Assembly: GCA_963970005.1 (NCBI GenBank)
Contig: CAXAMN010018557.1
Coordinates: 299,346 to 363,345, forward strand
From: Durusdinium trenchii
Lineage: Eukaryota > Sar > Dinophyceae > Suessiales > Symbiodiniaceae
DNA length: 64,000 nt
Direction of reading: 5' to 3'
Every line of letters begins with the position of its first letter. The stretch's first letter is position 1. The position numbers and the translations under genes are program-made. Positions 12,729 through 26,000 of the stretch are shown one piece after another. A model generated the notes under the pieces. That model was not told where the DNA came from. It did not search any database and saw nothing but the letters and a program-made list of their open reading frames with translations.

Positions 12729-13335
12729 TTATAGTACAAATTGTTCGAAGGATATTAACAGAACAGGATGTTGGGGTTCTATAGAATATGGCCCTGATTG
12801 TTCAGCCGTTGTGGATGCAAGGAAAATGGTCTCCTGTCCCAACGTGACACATCCAATCCCTGCCGAGTGGAAACTACCATGTGACAGGCCACCCGGGGGG
12901 GGACGATGGAGTGACTGTGTCTGTCTTTGCACACACCTGCGGGAGGTGAATATGACTCAACTTGGCGCAACTTTCGAACACATATGGCGCTATTACCGCT
13001 CCATTGGCGAGCCGGCAAGGTTGTTCGGTGATAATTCCCACTTTTTCCAGAGCACAACATTCAGAGAAATGTCGAACACCGAAAAAGACACAGCCTGGCA
13101 TTTCTGCAACCTCCAGAGCATAACACCCCTGAAAGGAAGCATGTTCTGTTGCTACGACCGTTTCTGGCAGTTTGACAATTCTGAGCGATTGACAGTGTCG
13201 CCACGCTTGCCGATCAATGGTATGGAACCCAGATTCCATTTGAACGTGTGTTGGTCGTGTGAGCGAGAAAAAGGCTTTAGCCGGGAGGACTCCCGTATCG
13301 TTGACAGGAACCCAAATTGCTTTGGAAAGAGCTTC
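12729..13335 (-). pseudogene. BspA-type leucine-rich-repeat gene remnant
   Basis: The minus strand reads open from 13335 (just after an in-frame TAG at 13338-13336) to 12874 as consecutive BspA-like repeats (LRR_5 type): IDRQAWRHCQSLRIVKLPE, FQGCYALEVAEMPGC, FSECCALEKVGI, then FESCAKLSHIHLP. Each shows the family pattern of aromatic, x, x-Cys, x-Leu, then a hydrophobic strand and Pro or Cys. At a C/G homopolymer near 12892-12902 the frame shifts. The next frame carries on with GSFHSAGIGCVTLGQETIFL, a further repeat, to about 12729. Such proteins are common in protists as surface or interaction proteins. The shift, upstream stop and lack of start make it a gene fragment, or a single exon if the homopolymer is a sequencing error. 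The 274-codon plus-strand frame (12574-13398) overlaps it and is very Cys/Trp-rich, as expected of a shadow. Confidence 0.6.
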
Positions 13336-14150
13336 CTACACGTCTCTCTGGAGCTCCTCTTTACCGCTGCACGATTGGAGACAGTCTCGCACTATTAGTT
13401 GAAATCGCGGATTGTCCCACAGATCAAACGAACATGTAGAACTGCTTGGGGGTGTTATACTGTTTTGACATTTTGAGAAAGACGTTGTGTGAATGTACAA
13501 CAAAGTAATCCGACCAGGACCAACGGACCAACGACGTCGTGCCGGGTGCCGACGTCACGATCCCCCAATCCGAATCCAGCCGAGCGCTTAGACAAAAACA
13601 GCCCAAGAAAGCACGCCTTCTAGATGGGATCCCTGGCTATTGGGCTCTTCTAAAACTCTTTGACTTTATTCTCCCCACGCCGCATACCACCAGGCTTGTC
13701 TGGACGCCACTCTCCCACTGCTCGGTGGTCCAAACCAGGTCTCAGAGCTGGTGGAGCGTCGAAGCCCTTGGACCTGGTTGGTTTCTACCAAGCCGCCAAA
13801 ATTCTGCCGTTGCTCGCCATGACGGCTGTCTGATTGGACCCAACCTCAAAACGGAATCACCAAGCATATCATCCAAAGAGCTGAACAAGCAAAACAAAAG
13901 GAAACACACTTTCGCTTCACAATCTGAAGGTGATAACCATTGTAAACTGAAATCCATCTGGTTGGTACTGCACCTTGAAGCCCTGTTTGAAACTTCTGGC
14001 CATTGGCCCATCTGGCAGGACCACAGTGACCACAGTGACCACGGTACAACGGGTGAGAGATCAAAAACAAAATATTTAACATATCAAATAAAAAAAATAT
14101 TCACACGCATCAAAAAAATAACCACTGACTCAAACAAAATATTCCAAATA

Positions 14151-14203
14151 GCAGTAGCAGTAAGAGCAGCAGTAGCAGTAGCAGTAGCAGTAGCAGTAGC
14201 AGT

Positions 14204-14235
<32 letters not shown>

Positions 14236-14350
14236 TAGCAGTAGCAGTCGCAGTAGGAGCAGGAGCAGGAGCAGTAGCAGTAGCAGTAGCAGTAGTAGGA
14301 GTAGCAGTAGCAGTAGCAGTAGCAGTAGTAGTAGTAGCAGTAGTAGTAGT
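14151..14350. repeat. AGCAGT/GGAGCA microsatellite
   Basis: 200 bp of AGCAGT hexamers with two internal blocks of AGGAGC and a final block of AGT. All frames through it are simple repeats (Ala-Val, Ser-Ser, or on the other strand poly-Leu). Confidence 0.95.
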
Positions 14351-14483
14351 GGAGAAACCAGTTCATTTGAGCCCCACGCAGCTGGACTCATGCAACGAGT
14401 GCAACAGTGCATAAGCAAGCAATGGATGTGATAACGAAAAACAAAAAAAACAAAACAAACAAAACAAATATTGAATCCACAAA

Positions 14484-14602
14484 AGACCAGAGGACCAAGG
14501 GACTAGCGGACCAGCCTCAGCGGACCAAGTGACTACTGGACCAGCGGACTGCAGGGGACCAGCAGACCAAAGGACCAGCGGACCAGGGGACCAGAGGACC
14601 GC
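14484..14602 (+). repeat. GGACCAG-type short tandem repeat
   Basis: About a dozen variants of GGACCAGCGGACCAG and GGACCAAGGGACTAG packed in 120 bp. Degenerate simple repeat with no coding signal. Confidence 0.85.
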
Positions 14603-14828
14603 AACGGCCACCTACACGACTGGGAATTCCAAGGGATTTCATCTCACAACGAATATTTTTATTGATTCAGTAAATATCTATTGTTTGATTCGGTAAATAC
14701 TTTCTTATTGATTCGATATATAGTTTTTAATGTGTTTTCTTGATACCTACTAGTATGCCCGGTACAACTCGCTCCCGTCTCAGTCACCGTCTCACAAGCC
14801 CACCAATTCCATGTGCAAACTAGTGGCG

Positions 14829-15465
14829 TCCCTTGCTCCTAGTAGTAAGGCCAGGAGCCCCTAGTAGTTTATTGCTCCTAGTAGTAAGGCCAGGAGCCCC
14901 TAGTAGCTTCTTGCTCCTAGTAGTAAGGCCAGGAGCCCTAGTAGCTTCTTGCTCCTTCCTAGTAGTAAGGCCAGGAGCCCCTAGTCCTAGTAGTAATGCC
15001 AGGAGCCCCTAGTAGGGTTCTTGCTCCTAGTAGTACGGCCAGGAGCCCCTAGTAGCGTCCTTGCTCCTAGTAGTAAGGCCAGGAGCCCCTAGTAGCTTCT
15101 TGCTCCTAGTAGTAATGCCAGGAGCCCCTAGTGGCGTTCTTATTCCTAGTAGTAAGGCCAGGAGCCCCGAGTAGCTTCTTGCTCCTAGTAGTAATGCCAT
15201 TAGAAAAAAGAACTAGGTTTTATAAGTTCTGACCTATACTATAAACCCTAAACCCTACAAACCTTTGGATTTCAAAGCCCTGGCTTTGGCGTTCTTGTTC
15301 CTAGTAGTAAGGCCAGGAGCCCCTAGTAGTTTCTTGCTCCTAGTAGTAAGGCCAGGAGCCCCTAGTAGCTTCTTGCTCCTAGTAGCAAGGCCAGGAGCCC
15401 CTAGTAGCTTCTTGCTCCTTCCTAGTAGTAAGGCCAGGAGCCCCTAGGCCCTAGTAGCGTCCTTG
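14829..15465 (+). repeat. TAG-rich minisatellite array, 13 units
   Basis: Thirteen copies of a 40-48 bp unit whose core is CCTAGTAGTAAGGCCAGGAG followed by CCCCTAGTAGCTTCTTGCT. Units differ by point changes and by small duplications (TTCCTAGTAG). The array is split at about 15190-15290 by a 100 bp insert with two CCCTAAA telomere-like heptamers. Single inverted units of the same family occur at 16855-16910, 17050-17090, 17380-17460, 18795-18890 and 36605-36720, so it is dispersed as well as tandem. Each unit is partly self-complementary (CTACTAG with CTAGTAG). Confidence 0.9.
15241..15262 (+). repeat. Short interstitial telomere-like motif
   Basis: Contains AAACCCTAAACCCTA, two units of the plant-type telomere heptamer that many dinoflagellates also use. 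It sits in the insert that splits the TAG-rich array. Two units could arise by chance or by repair. Confidence 0.4.
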
Positions 15466-15469
15466 TTTG

Positions 15470-18400
15470 TCAAGTATTTCGTGTGAGAAACACTGTTGGG
15501 CGTTAAGCACTTGGAGTTTGTCAAACAGTATTGCAGTTTCTTCCGCTTCCGGCTCGCTGTCGAAAAACTGAGTGTGCTGGCAAAGAAGGTGGCTCCCGCC
15601 CCCAGCGGCATTGGGAATGGATTGAGCATCACGTAGTTCCTGACCTCATACAGACTGTCTAATCTCCCTGATATCTAATAATGCATTTTGACATCTTCGC
15701 ATTCTAGGCTTGCCTTAAATAAGAAGAGGCAGGTCTGCAACAAGCAGAGTCAAAAAGAGACAAACAAGTGCAAGAGGAGCCATGTTCAACTAATTAACAC
15801 TCTTTGTCTCTCTGTGTGTCTCTCTCTCTCTCTCTGCGCGCTTGGATGTGGACGAAGAAAACTTCCTCACCGCGGCCAATTAGTCATTAGTCGTGATCGT
15901 CGCAAAGGCACATTTACTTAATTGTTTAGTGTTTACATGAGGTATTCACAGCTGCTTCCCTCACCCGCCCATTATATATATATATAGAAGTATATAAAGT
16001 GCACTCGCTTGCTTTAGACTGCTCGAAGTACTTCTGTTTCTTTGATTGTTTCCAGCCTCAATTGAAGCAGATTTTCGATTATTCATGTGATAGGCAGGGT
16101 GTAAGGTACACTCCAGATCCAAACAATTCAACAAGGCATCCCCAGGATATATAAGATACAAGTATAATACAAGAAGTAAGAGTTCCCCACATAAGCATGA
16201 AAAATTGCGCGAAAGCCTTTGTTGGCTGGCAGGTTGTGTTGTAGGTTTGCCGGTGGTTCCGAACACAACCTGGGTCTATTCACAAGCTCTGGAATCTTTG
16301 GAATCCATTTGGAGCGAAGCAGCACGGAGTGTACTGAAATCAGCACGGATTCATGGAATTCATGAAACAGTGGAGGTGGAACCCCTCCATTGGGATGTTG
16401 ATCTGTTATCTCTTTGATGTCAAAAGGGCTGCTGATGTTCATCTTTAAACCAGTAAACCTGATGAATTCAGAGACCAAGGTCCCGCAGATGTTGTCTGAT
16501 TGTTCTGGTTTGGGGGGCTCCCATAACACGTCTCGCCACTGGTTGATGTGAACCGGTGAACACACCGGCCCTTACCGCAGACTCCACGTCCGACGCCCGC
16601 AGCACTCGGATGGCCTCAACTGGGACCTGCGCTTCGCAGTGCGAGTAGCAATAGCAATGGCCTCCAACCTACTGGCATGGCCTCCAGGGTTGGGTCATAC
16701 CCGGTGTCAAAGGAAGTTCGGCATATTGGACTCAGGAAGCCATCACGACCAAAATGGGGAAGGCGTTCTCCTAACCACAAGTCTGCCATCCAAGCAGAGA
16801 CCGTAGGGTCAATGAATGGAAGATTGGATAGCTTCTAGCTACTGGTAACAAGTCCATTTCTACTAGTAGCAAATAGCTACTAGTAGCTTCTTGCTACTAG
16901 TAGCCATGCACTTTTGGATGGCCAAACACACCTGCCGCCCACTCCTGCAGTAATAGGTCACACAAGTGCAAGTGTGTACTGCAGCGGGGTAGTGCCAACT
17001 TTTTGTTTAGCTCGCCCTGACTTAATTATATAAGCAAGAGAGAAGTAAGCTCCTAGCTACTAGGACGCTACTAGTAACTGGACGCAGGATAGCTCACGCT
17101 AATGATTTGGTTCGGAGAATTCTAGGGAAACTCAACTGCATGAGTGGCCATATGAATCTTTGGGTGAGGGAAAGCTCAACTCACAAACAACATTACACTA
17201 AATATACTGATACTGTGTTTGTTGGTCAATTTCATTGCAAATCCTGCAACACGTGACTCGCTATGGGCTAATGGGCTACTCTGGGCTTTTCAATGGGTTC
17301 CGTCTGGTCTAGTCTAGTAGCATAGTCAGAGCATGTCACAGATACGAGACGTACTCTCCAGAGTTAGTTGGCGGTGCCACGCTAGTAGTAACAGGTGCCT
17401 TACTAGTAGTAACAAGAAGCTAGTAGTAACAAGTGCCACGCTAGTAGTAACAGGTGCCATGTATCACTCAACAGCTTCGACGGTTGCATCGTTGCACGTT
17501 GCATCGCTGCACGTTGCATTGCTCGTTGAGTCCCCGATCTACTCATGAAGTGATCCTCTCCCACCGTTTCCTCTCCCATCACGGACAAAGCAAATTCTTT
17601 CCACTCTAAAGACATCTCACCATCTGGACCATCTGACGACTCTTGTCACCGTCTCAGGCATTCTGGGAAAAGTATAAAACAAAAACAATCAATCTAAACA
17701 AGTTTGCTCTGAGAGAGTGGCATGAAGGAGATGACCCAACAAGGACTTCTTTTGCTGCATGACAAAAAGCGTGTCATTGGGTGCTTGTGTTCGACCAACT
17801 GGATTCAGGATCCGCCGAAGGTCATAAAGACTTGCCAACAGTCCCCAACATCAGGTCTGGAAATCGGCCCTACAAACCACACCGAAAACACCGAACACCG
17901 AACACCCGAAGAGAAGACTGTTTCGTTCCGTTCTCCGGATGAGATTTGACCCACACCCAAACTGTCCAAGCCATGCCAAGCCTTCCTACTGTCAGAGGCC
18001 AAAAGTCTCACTATTCCCAGGGGGGGGAGTCTGCAACTTGCCTAGGGGACAACACCGAGATTGGACTTGTACTGAAGTTGTTGCCGGAAGACTTTGTATC
18101 AAACAAACTCTGCTGGCTCTGCCTCTTTGATGACCTCCGAGTCGTATTCGGTGGTGTTCCCACCTGGAGGAATGGGAAATCCTGGAGTTGAAGCCTTTTA
18201 TGTCCTTCTGCGAGGCAATCCTTTGTGTGCTGTGTGGAAGTCTTGAACGGGACGGAACGGTTACGGTGTCGCTTTGAGGAAATCAACCGCTTTGACTGTG
18301 CAGGTGTGCGGAAGTTGTGTCTTCATTCCCCAGGCTAGTTACTCCGGGACTTACAGGGAAAAATGCCTGAACGGGCACTGTGCCATAAACGTATGGGGAT

Positions 18401-19500
18401 TGAAGGGTCCAAATCAAGGTTGACATTCATTCACATTCTGACTGCACTTACAAAGGTTCAAGATGTTCAAGGGCCTTCTTGCAGTGCACCAAGTCGAGCA
18501 AACTTTCTTGGAAAACACCTCCTCCGACTTTAAAACCCTGTACTCCAGCGACATTGCTCCAAAGAGTCACACATTGCTTCTTTTGTTACAAACACATGTC
18601 ACATACGATCACAAGCGTTTTTGTTTTTTTATCGTATGACCTCACCAAGTGTCGTCTTCATACGATCACATCTTTTTTCATCTTTTTTCTCCGAATTCGG
18701 CAGCTACGGCAGAGGCTCCCAGCGGATAGTTGGCGTGTCTGACCTCACCAGGAGATGGAAGAAGCCGCTTCCCACCTCACGAAGCCGCAGGAACAAGAAA
18801 CTACTAGTAACAAAGGGCATGGCTACTAGGAGCAAGGACGCTACTAGTAGCTCCTGGCATTACTACTAGTAGCAAGAAACTACTAGTAACCAAAAGCCCA
18901 CCTGCTGGAGCTACCATTGGTTGTGCTCATTTGCCAAGCGATTTTGGGGACATCAGCCAGACCAATTCGAGCTCTGCCACTCTGCCCCAAGGTAGCTTTC
19001 AGGATCCCACCTCCACATCCACGTTGAAGGTCAAAACCACAAATCCCATCTCTGGGTTCACCTCCATCTCTCCTGGAGAGATCGTTTTGGTCCAATGGGA
19101 AAAGGATGGAAAAACGATGAACAACGGAAGACAGGTTGCTTGAGGGAACAGGGAGGAGTAAAAAATAAACAAACGTCGACGGTCTACGGTCCAAAGATAA
19201 AGCACATATTTAAAAAAAATCGAGAGAGAAGGAAGGTCTGTCTGTATCTGCTGGCCGATCAAGATGCCTTTTCCCAGGAATGGCCATTGTTCACCCTAAC
19301 GATGCTTTTTGCCAATCTTTCGCGCACCCACACCAAGCATGTTCCTAAGGAGCAGGGTATCATAAGAGAAAATATAGATCGATCTGTGCTGGAAGGGGTC
19401 TCCAATAGATGTGCAAAACGAACAGATTCTGCGGACCCTACCGTGGATCTTTCGCGGGGTTGGAAAAGCACCAAACAGGTCTTCCTTTACAAAAGACCAA
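15470..19500. other. Gene-poor stretch with dispersed TAG units
   Basis: No gene is supported. There are TAG-family units (16855-16910, 17050-17090, 17380-17460, 18795-18890), reverse minisatellite units at 16650-16690, a CT run at 15815, an AT run at 15973, short GTTGCATCG/CTGCAC repeats at 17480-17525, and paired CATACGATCACA phrases at 18600 and 18658. A minus-strand frame at 16128-16565 (145 codons) starts with a phrase, QWRDVL, resembling QWRDMLLR in the frame at 22619-22960. Both might be scraps of one gene family, but I cannot name it. Confidence 0.4.
17090..17136 (+). repeat. Dispersed GACGCAGGATAGCTCACGCT repeat, copy 1
   Basis: Shares GACGCAGGATAGCTCACGCT, then AATGATTTGGTTC, then TAGGGAAACT with copies at about 36875-36998 and 37916-37976. 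This is the shortest copy, lacking about six bases (TCGCAC) between the first two blocks. Family unknown; non-coding. Confidence 0.8.
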
Positions 19501-19510
19501 GAAAAAACAA

Positions 19511-20009
19511 GGTACCGCCGCTAATGGTGACCCTGTGCGATTCGCACATTGCCAAAGTGGACAATACTCAAAACCCCCCATTTTTTGCATTTTTCATTTG
19601 GGAGAGTTTGGATCATATGTGCTTTCATCCCATTTTTCACAAGGGTCAGCACTTGTAAGGTGGAATTTAGATTGGGGAAGGGCAGAAAGTGCACTCTTTT
19701 TTGGCGCACACGCGTTTTGCAGGTGTATTTTCTTTACACTTGCGGCCACGTTCGGGCCAACGCCTCAAGCAAATTTCCTCGGTTGTTCCACCGAAACTGA
19801 AAACTGCGGACATATTGATCGACGCGTTTTGCGTCACCCCACATCTACCACGAAGCATCAACTTCGTGACGCAAGTGCAAGNNNNNNNNNNAAGTGCAAG
19901 CGAACGTTAACATGCCCCACCCCACCCCACCCCACATCAACGAGGAAGCATCAACCTGACAGCGCCATAAAATCGCGATTTCCTTGGGGTCGCTAACAGT
20001 GGCGATAGC
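19511..20009 (+). mobile_element. MITE-like element with imperfect TIRs, copy A
   Basis: A ~0.5 kb non-coding unit repeated almost base for base at 29665-30202. Its ends are inverted repeats: ACCGCCGCTAATGGTGACCC at the left (19513-19532) matches the reverse complement of the right end (19987-20006) at 14 of 20 positions. In the second copy the match is 16 of 20. It has a G-rich centre, a hairpin (GAAGCATCAACTTC) and a CCCCA run near the right end, and a ten-N assembly gap at 19882-19891. No transposase is encoded, so it would be a non-autonomous DNA transposon. Target-site duplications could not be fixed because the exact outer boundary is uncertain by a few bases. Confidence 0.75.
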
Positions 20010-20019
20010 AAAAACAACT

Positions 20020-23000
20020 ATTATACTTTAATCACTTTCAACCCATAATTCCATAATAACAATAGATGTCTAAAGGGAGAAACGAAAGGACATTGAAGAA
20101 GGATGCAAAAAAGGAAAAGGCAAAGTGAAGACAAAGATAGACAAAGCAACTTCTCGCTCAGTATTCGTTGCGATGTCCTGGAAGCATCTCCAGCTCTGGT
20201 GCTTCCAGCGGCCGTACCGATGGCCGCCCGGACACTGAGACGTCACTCTCCACAGCCTGAGGCCGGTCACTCTGGGGAGGGCTGATCCGCAACTAGAACA
20301 TGATAACCCTATGCAATGATTGTAAATCGTGCTGTGGCCACTGTCCAAGTCCATAATTTGTGCCTGCAAACTGTATTCGCATGCACTATATTGTACCTTA
20401 TTATGTTTGAAAGGCTCTCGCTTTCACTTGCACACTAAATCTTGAGGCTTCACACCAAGACCCTACAACTATTGAAAGCGCCCGCTGCAAGTACTACAAA
20501 CATAATACGGAGCTGCTTTCCCTCCGACATTGACTCTGCATAGGTTCTTGTTCTGGCACCTCAACAACTTCGTCAAAGACCAAGAGCAAGGACTGTAGAA
20601 TTGGGTCCTGGTGTATCTGGTGGGCAGGAAGTGTAGCTACAAAAACATGATTGCTCATTTGTCAATAATAAATGCTTACTCGAAGGACACGCAATGGAAT
20701 TGATCCTGAAAATGCTACCTCAGCCCTTGTCGGTGTCACTCGATGAAAAGATATGAAAAGCATCGCCGCCCCCGGTTGGTCTCGCACGTCTCACACGCCA
20801 GTCGGTCCACATCTCCGGAATGGTTCTGAGGCTCCGAGGTGGACAGGACCTTGCATGGTGCCATCGATCACTTTGTGGCACTGGAGTGGCCTTTGGGAGT
20901 TGGGTGACAACCACTTTCAGCCTGTGACAAGTGGTCTTGCGTCATCTCGCGGAGGATTCCGAGACAAAATGCATCGCCCATGCGCCATAGCTGTCAGAGC
21001 CGTATCAATGAACTGGGAGATGGCAGATCTTTTGAAGTGATCAACTTCAATCCAAAATGTTCACCTTGATTGGTGAAACACAGAGTTTCCCACTAGCCTC
21101 GCCCGCCTCACATTCTCACATCGAATCCATGGGAGTTCTCTTCCCCTCCCAATATCCAAAGTCTGAACTGCCAACTCACGGTCACAGTCACATAAGAGAA
21201 AACAACCACTTACAAGTAAGGTTGGCTACGTTGGCACCGACAATTGAACCAAGTGGCATCAACTCCACAAGAAATGTTGCCTTTGATTGTCCCGGGGGAC
21301 GAACAAACACTTCCACTGGTGCCTATGGTCAAGTGACCTGCCAACAACACAGCTGGTTCACAACCTGACATGGTCCCAAACTGCAAACTCTTGAGCTCCT
21401 GACAGGACCTTCGGTATCAGGATGGATTGAAAAGCTGAAGCTGGACCTAAGAGGAAGTCGCAAATTGACAAGCATCTCCAAATCTCAATGATCCAATGAT
21501 GGCCTGTGTCCGTCTATGATCGTATATATCGGTAGTGTGAGGTGTTTGTCTCCATTGACACGAGTCAATTCAAACATTGGCCCAGCACCTGCATCATCCT
21601 CAGTCAGCCGGTACTTGCCATGCATTAATGAGCCAGAGCCGCACAAACATTTCTCCTGCACCCTCAGTCAGGAATTCTCAGGCTCCCCACGCTGCCAGGA
21701 AGTTCTTTCGCAGCTCTCCAACTGTCACCGCCTAGGGAGTGATTCGAAATCAAATCTATAACGGTTGCATGAAAATAAATACAATAACAAACTTCACTTC
21801 TAGGCAAAGCCCAATCCCTTAAGAGGAAACATGTTTGTGCGTCGGTGGTTTCCAGCCTGATTGCTTGTGGTCGTGCTTCTATAAGTTCCTTCACACTACC
21901 TACCCGAGATTACCGACCGGGATTACCCGAGACTTCTCAACAAGCCCAGTAACACCTGTTATATGCCGGTCACTCTCTTGAATCGGCGGTCTGTTCAACC
22001 GCAGATAGATATCACCCTGACTTACGCCTTGTTTGTCCTGCAAAAATCACAAAGAGCATCATGCAGGGGAGCAGTGAGTTTCATTTACATCCAGTGTCCA
22101 ACAAAGATAGTGAGTGTGATGCATCCCGGGATGCTGAGATGCATACTTGCCAAATGGCTGATGTGATCGACGAGTTGTTTCTCGAAGACTTGATGGCTAT
22201 CGTTTAGCTGAACTTCTGATCTTGCCTACTCTTGCACGCGTTGTTCAGACTCAATTCAGTACTTTGCTCGCACAGCTACAGGCTTTGCTTCTACCTACGT
22301 GACATGTTCTTTCCTGACATTTTGCCACCCGACACTTTTTTCAGGGCGTCGTTGGAGGGGCAGCGGACTTCCATCACTCACTGCCCAAGGAAGACACTGA
22401 TGGAAGGTTGTGATATCTGGAAGGACACTTTCTAAGGTTCTACACATGCCTGCATTCAGCTTCTGGGTTCTAATCACCTTTAATTAAAAAAAACACTGTT
22501 CCTCAAGGCCGTTGGCAGGTATTCAGGGTCGACTTCAACTTCCCACAGTAACTATATACTCCTAAAGAGTTGATGCATCACAAGATAACCCAGGATTTGC
22601 ACCGTAGATGCACGCATCTCAAGTGTTTGTTTGATTCAAGGATGCAGGAACAGGCTTCTTGCTCAAACCACCAGGAGCTGTGGCATCTGAAAAGGCTTCC
22701 TCCTCAATCTCAACGACGTAGGTCCTGGGGAATGCAGGAATCAAGCCGGAGAACACCATCACCTCCATTCCTGGTCCTTTGGGCTTCAAAAAAAAGCAAC
22801 GAAGCTCGGGATCGTGGAAGCCACCAGCTCTTAAAGACGTTGGTGACGGCCCGCGCTTGTGACGCATGACTAATCGTGACTCAAGGTTCGCCGTTTCCGA
22901 CCCGAGGACTCGCAAGAGCATGTCTCGCCACTGAGTTCGGTTAAGTTTGCGAAACATCATAAGTTCGTGGACAGAAAGGGGTAAACACCATTAGCCTAGC

Positions 23001-26000
23001 CTCTCAATGCTCAATAGGATTGCTAGAGATCCAAAAGGCATGCTTGAGCTCTTACTTGTATCAGCGTAGATACCCGGCAGCTCCCTAAAGTAACAGCTTT
23101 GGCGGCGGCATCTCAGGAGTTTAGTTCTATATATGTGCTCTGTACTATCAGTGCCTTTGGCAGCGGTAAGAGCATCCACAAAGGAGTCATCAACCTATCA
23201 GAGAGGTCGTTGGTTTCCATTATTATGGGGTGTTTCTGGTGTGGATTATATCTGTGCATGGGAAGCCTTGTGGCTGGGGGGTGGACTTGCATGCAAATAG
23301 CAAGAAGTGGCTTGGTCATGGACTAAATAGGATAAATAGGCTCAAAGAAGTAACATTACTGTATATACATGTCTCAAGTGACTTCAGCCTGCCAATGCTT
23401 TTTTGCAACAACACGGTGAACATGGCTAACCCTCTTATCATATCGGTGAACCAATCGACCTCTCCGTAACGCACAATACGAGAAACATGTGCCCCTAAAG
23501 GGCAATCTTCGGCTTTGGCACTCCGAATGTATGCGCGGGGATGGCGGCCATACCTCAGCCACAGCATCACATGCTGCCAGGGGCCCCATTGCTGGAGACG
23601 GCGTATAAACCAGGTGTTAGATGTCTTGAATATTGAAAACCAGTGCATTTCAGAGTGTGGCATCATGATGAGCATGAAACTTTTAGACAAGACATGACCT
23701 GATTCTGGTACACTCATATTTATGACCAAGCAATGAAACTGATGGGGCGCGTGTTCTATGCCGCTTCCAAAGTTTGCTGGTGCTTCCTCCAGGCATACCG
23801 CTTTTTCCTTCAGCTCGGCATGAACATTGTGATGATCCTGACTTCCGGCCAGGTTTCGGGAAGCCATAAAGGAGGACTTGAGAGTGACTTCGTTCTCCGC
23901 CACATGCATGGCTGCCTTCAAGGATTTCAACCTGGGCGGTCGGTCGAAACTTGTCCTACCAAATCGGAAGAACCCACATGTTTGGCAGCCTTCCCTACAG
24001 GAAGACACTGGTTCTGCACCAAAACCATTGTGGGGGGGGTGTCCTCCCAGCCAAAAATGGGCTCGTAAACCAGCCAAACCCTATATAGGGCCTGGCTGCA
24101 TGTCCAATGCCCCGAAGAAGTTTCTTGCCAGCAAGGTCTCAGCAAATCAGCAACCACAGTTTGGCGGTCAATCCCAAGAAATATATAGACTGTGAAATCG
24201 TGAAACTGTTGGTCAAACGTAAGGGTGAACGTGGGTGAACGGTAGTGCTTCCACGCTTTTTTTCCGCCTCAGTTTGCAGCCACAGGGCTCTTTTTGGGGT
24301 GAAGGTACCTGTTGCAAGGTCTGCAACGCCTCTCCACTGGTGCAACGCTGATTCGGATTCATTTCCAGGCAGGGTGGGCCTCAGAATGTGACGCCAGAAA
24401 AAAGCAACGGAAACATACGAAAACGAGAAAGGAGTGACGTCGAATCCTTCGCGGTGTGAAGTCCTTCGAAAATCCGGTCAAATTCAACTGTAGCTGTTGG
24501 AGGGTTGAGAAAAGTCAAACGAGTTGTTTTTTCTAGCAGCTTGGCATAGCAAAGTGTTGTTGTTGGCGGCGATGATTTCACCGTGACTGGCAAACTCAAA
24601 CATCTATATGTTTTCAGATTCCAGTGAACTCAGTTGACGCCTGTGCTGTTTGGCAGCGACTACTCTGACTTTTGATGATATGTGGTGAGTTCTGAACCTA
24701 CAGCCCTGTCGCGCCAAGAATGTCCGTTCGCATCCACAAGGAGAGCCCGAAAATCGTGCAGTCAGTGTCAGTGTGACTCATTTCTGAAAACTCATCTACA
24801 TCCACCCCCATCTTTTCCCCTGTATACCATCTTTTCCCTCTTTCCCCATCTATCCCCTGTATACCTTCACATCGTTTCGCGTCCCAAACGTGCCATGACA
24901 AAACACCGATCTCTCACAAGAACTATATCTCAACAATTAGAGCAGCTACACTACATGCAAACCGGCTGTTTTCGTCCCAGCACAGAAAGAGTAGCCTGCC
25001 CCAGTAGCAAACAACAAATACCACAAAATAGGTTCAGGTTCAGGTTGCATTTAACCAATGACATTTGTCGTCATTTGTCGATTGTAAGCGATGCCTTGGG
25101 ACTTGCCTCCAACCACCGCGCAAACCGACCGAGCCCCTGGCAAAACTCTTCCTGCACGAAGCGAAAAGAAAACACTGCAAGGAATGTCAGATACAAAACC
25201 ATGAGACGCAGCTCTGAAAGTATGTCATCAAATATATCACTCCTGCAAACGAGCAATGGTATCAAGGCAAAGCAAACAAAGTATGTGTAGCGACACGCAA
25301 GGATTTGGACCGGGGCCTTGCACAGCTTCTGAAAAGGAGTCTCCTTGGTTTGCACTTGTGTGCAATTAATGGGAACCCGGTACACAGCTAACAGCTTACA
25401 GGCCCTTGCTCCTGATTTCATGTTTGTACGGCACAAGCGCTATCTATGGCCAAACTGGAGTCACTTATGCCGAATGCCATCTGCATGTTAGAGTAGATGG
25501 TATATCCAAACTCGTTGGCTATTTTGACCTTACTGTGTAAGTGAGACAAACATTTCAAAATGCGAAACTTATGACATTTCAAAGCCAAACACCACTGAAG
25601 TACCATATCATTGGCAGGAATAGAATCTTCCAATCCATCTGGTTTTCTTTCATTACTGCCTACATCTCCATCTGCGAGGCACGGTCTCAATTGGCCATGG
25701 CATCTCTGAAAAGTTTGCTTTGGATGCCGCTTCAATCCTCGATAGAGCCAGTGAAACTGAGACGTGTCCCAGTCTGGTGTGCATGATGTGGACTCTGTGG
25801 GCTGTGAATGTTCATAGCGCGTCCGACTTTCGGATGCGAAGTTTCTTTATGTTTCGTTCACGTTGGAAGAGCTCCAGATTTCATGGAAAACGCCTGCCAG
25901 GTCTTCAAATCTGAATCATGCAAGTATTTATTAATGTCACAAACCCCATGGTTTGCTTCATTGAACGAGCTGCAGTCTTGCAAATGCAATTGATGTGCGC

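Noticed and set aside
12574..13398. 274-codon plus-strand open frame
   Set aside because: It overlaps the minus-strand leucine-rich-repeat remnant, is unusually rich in Cys and Trp, and shows no motif; best read as its shadow.
14829..15465. CRISPR-like appearance of the 40-48 bp repeat array
   Set aside because: Units abut without unique spacers and vary in length; it is a eukaryotic minisatellite.
23316..24077. 253-codon minus-strand open frame
   Set aside because: Length is close to the longest expected by chance in 64 kb, and it has no motif and no supporting neighbour.
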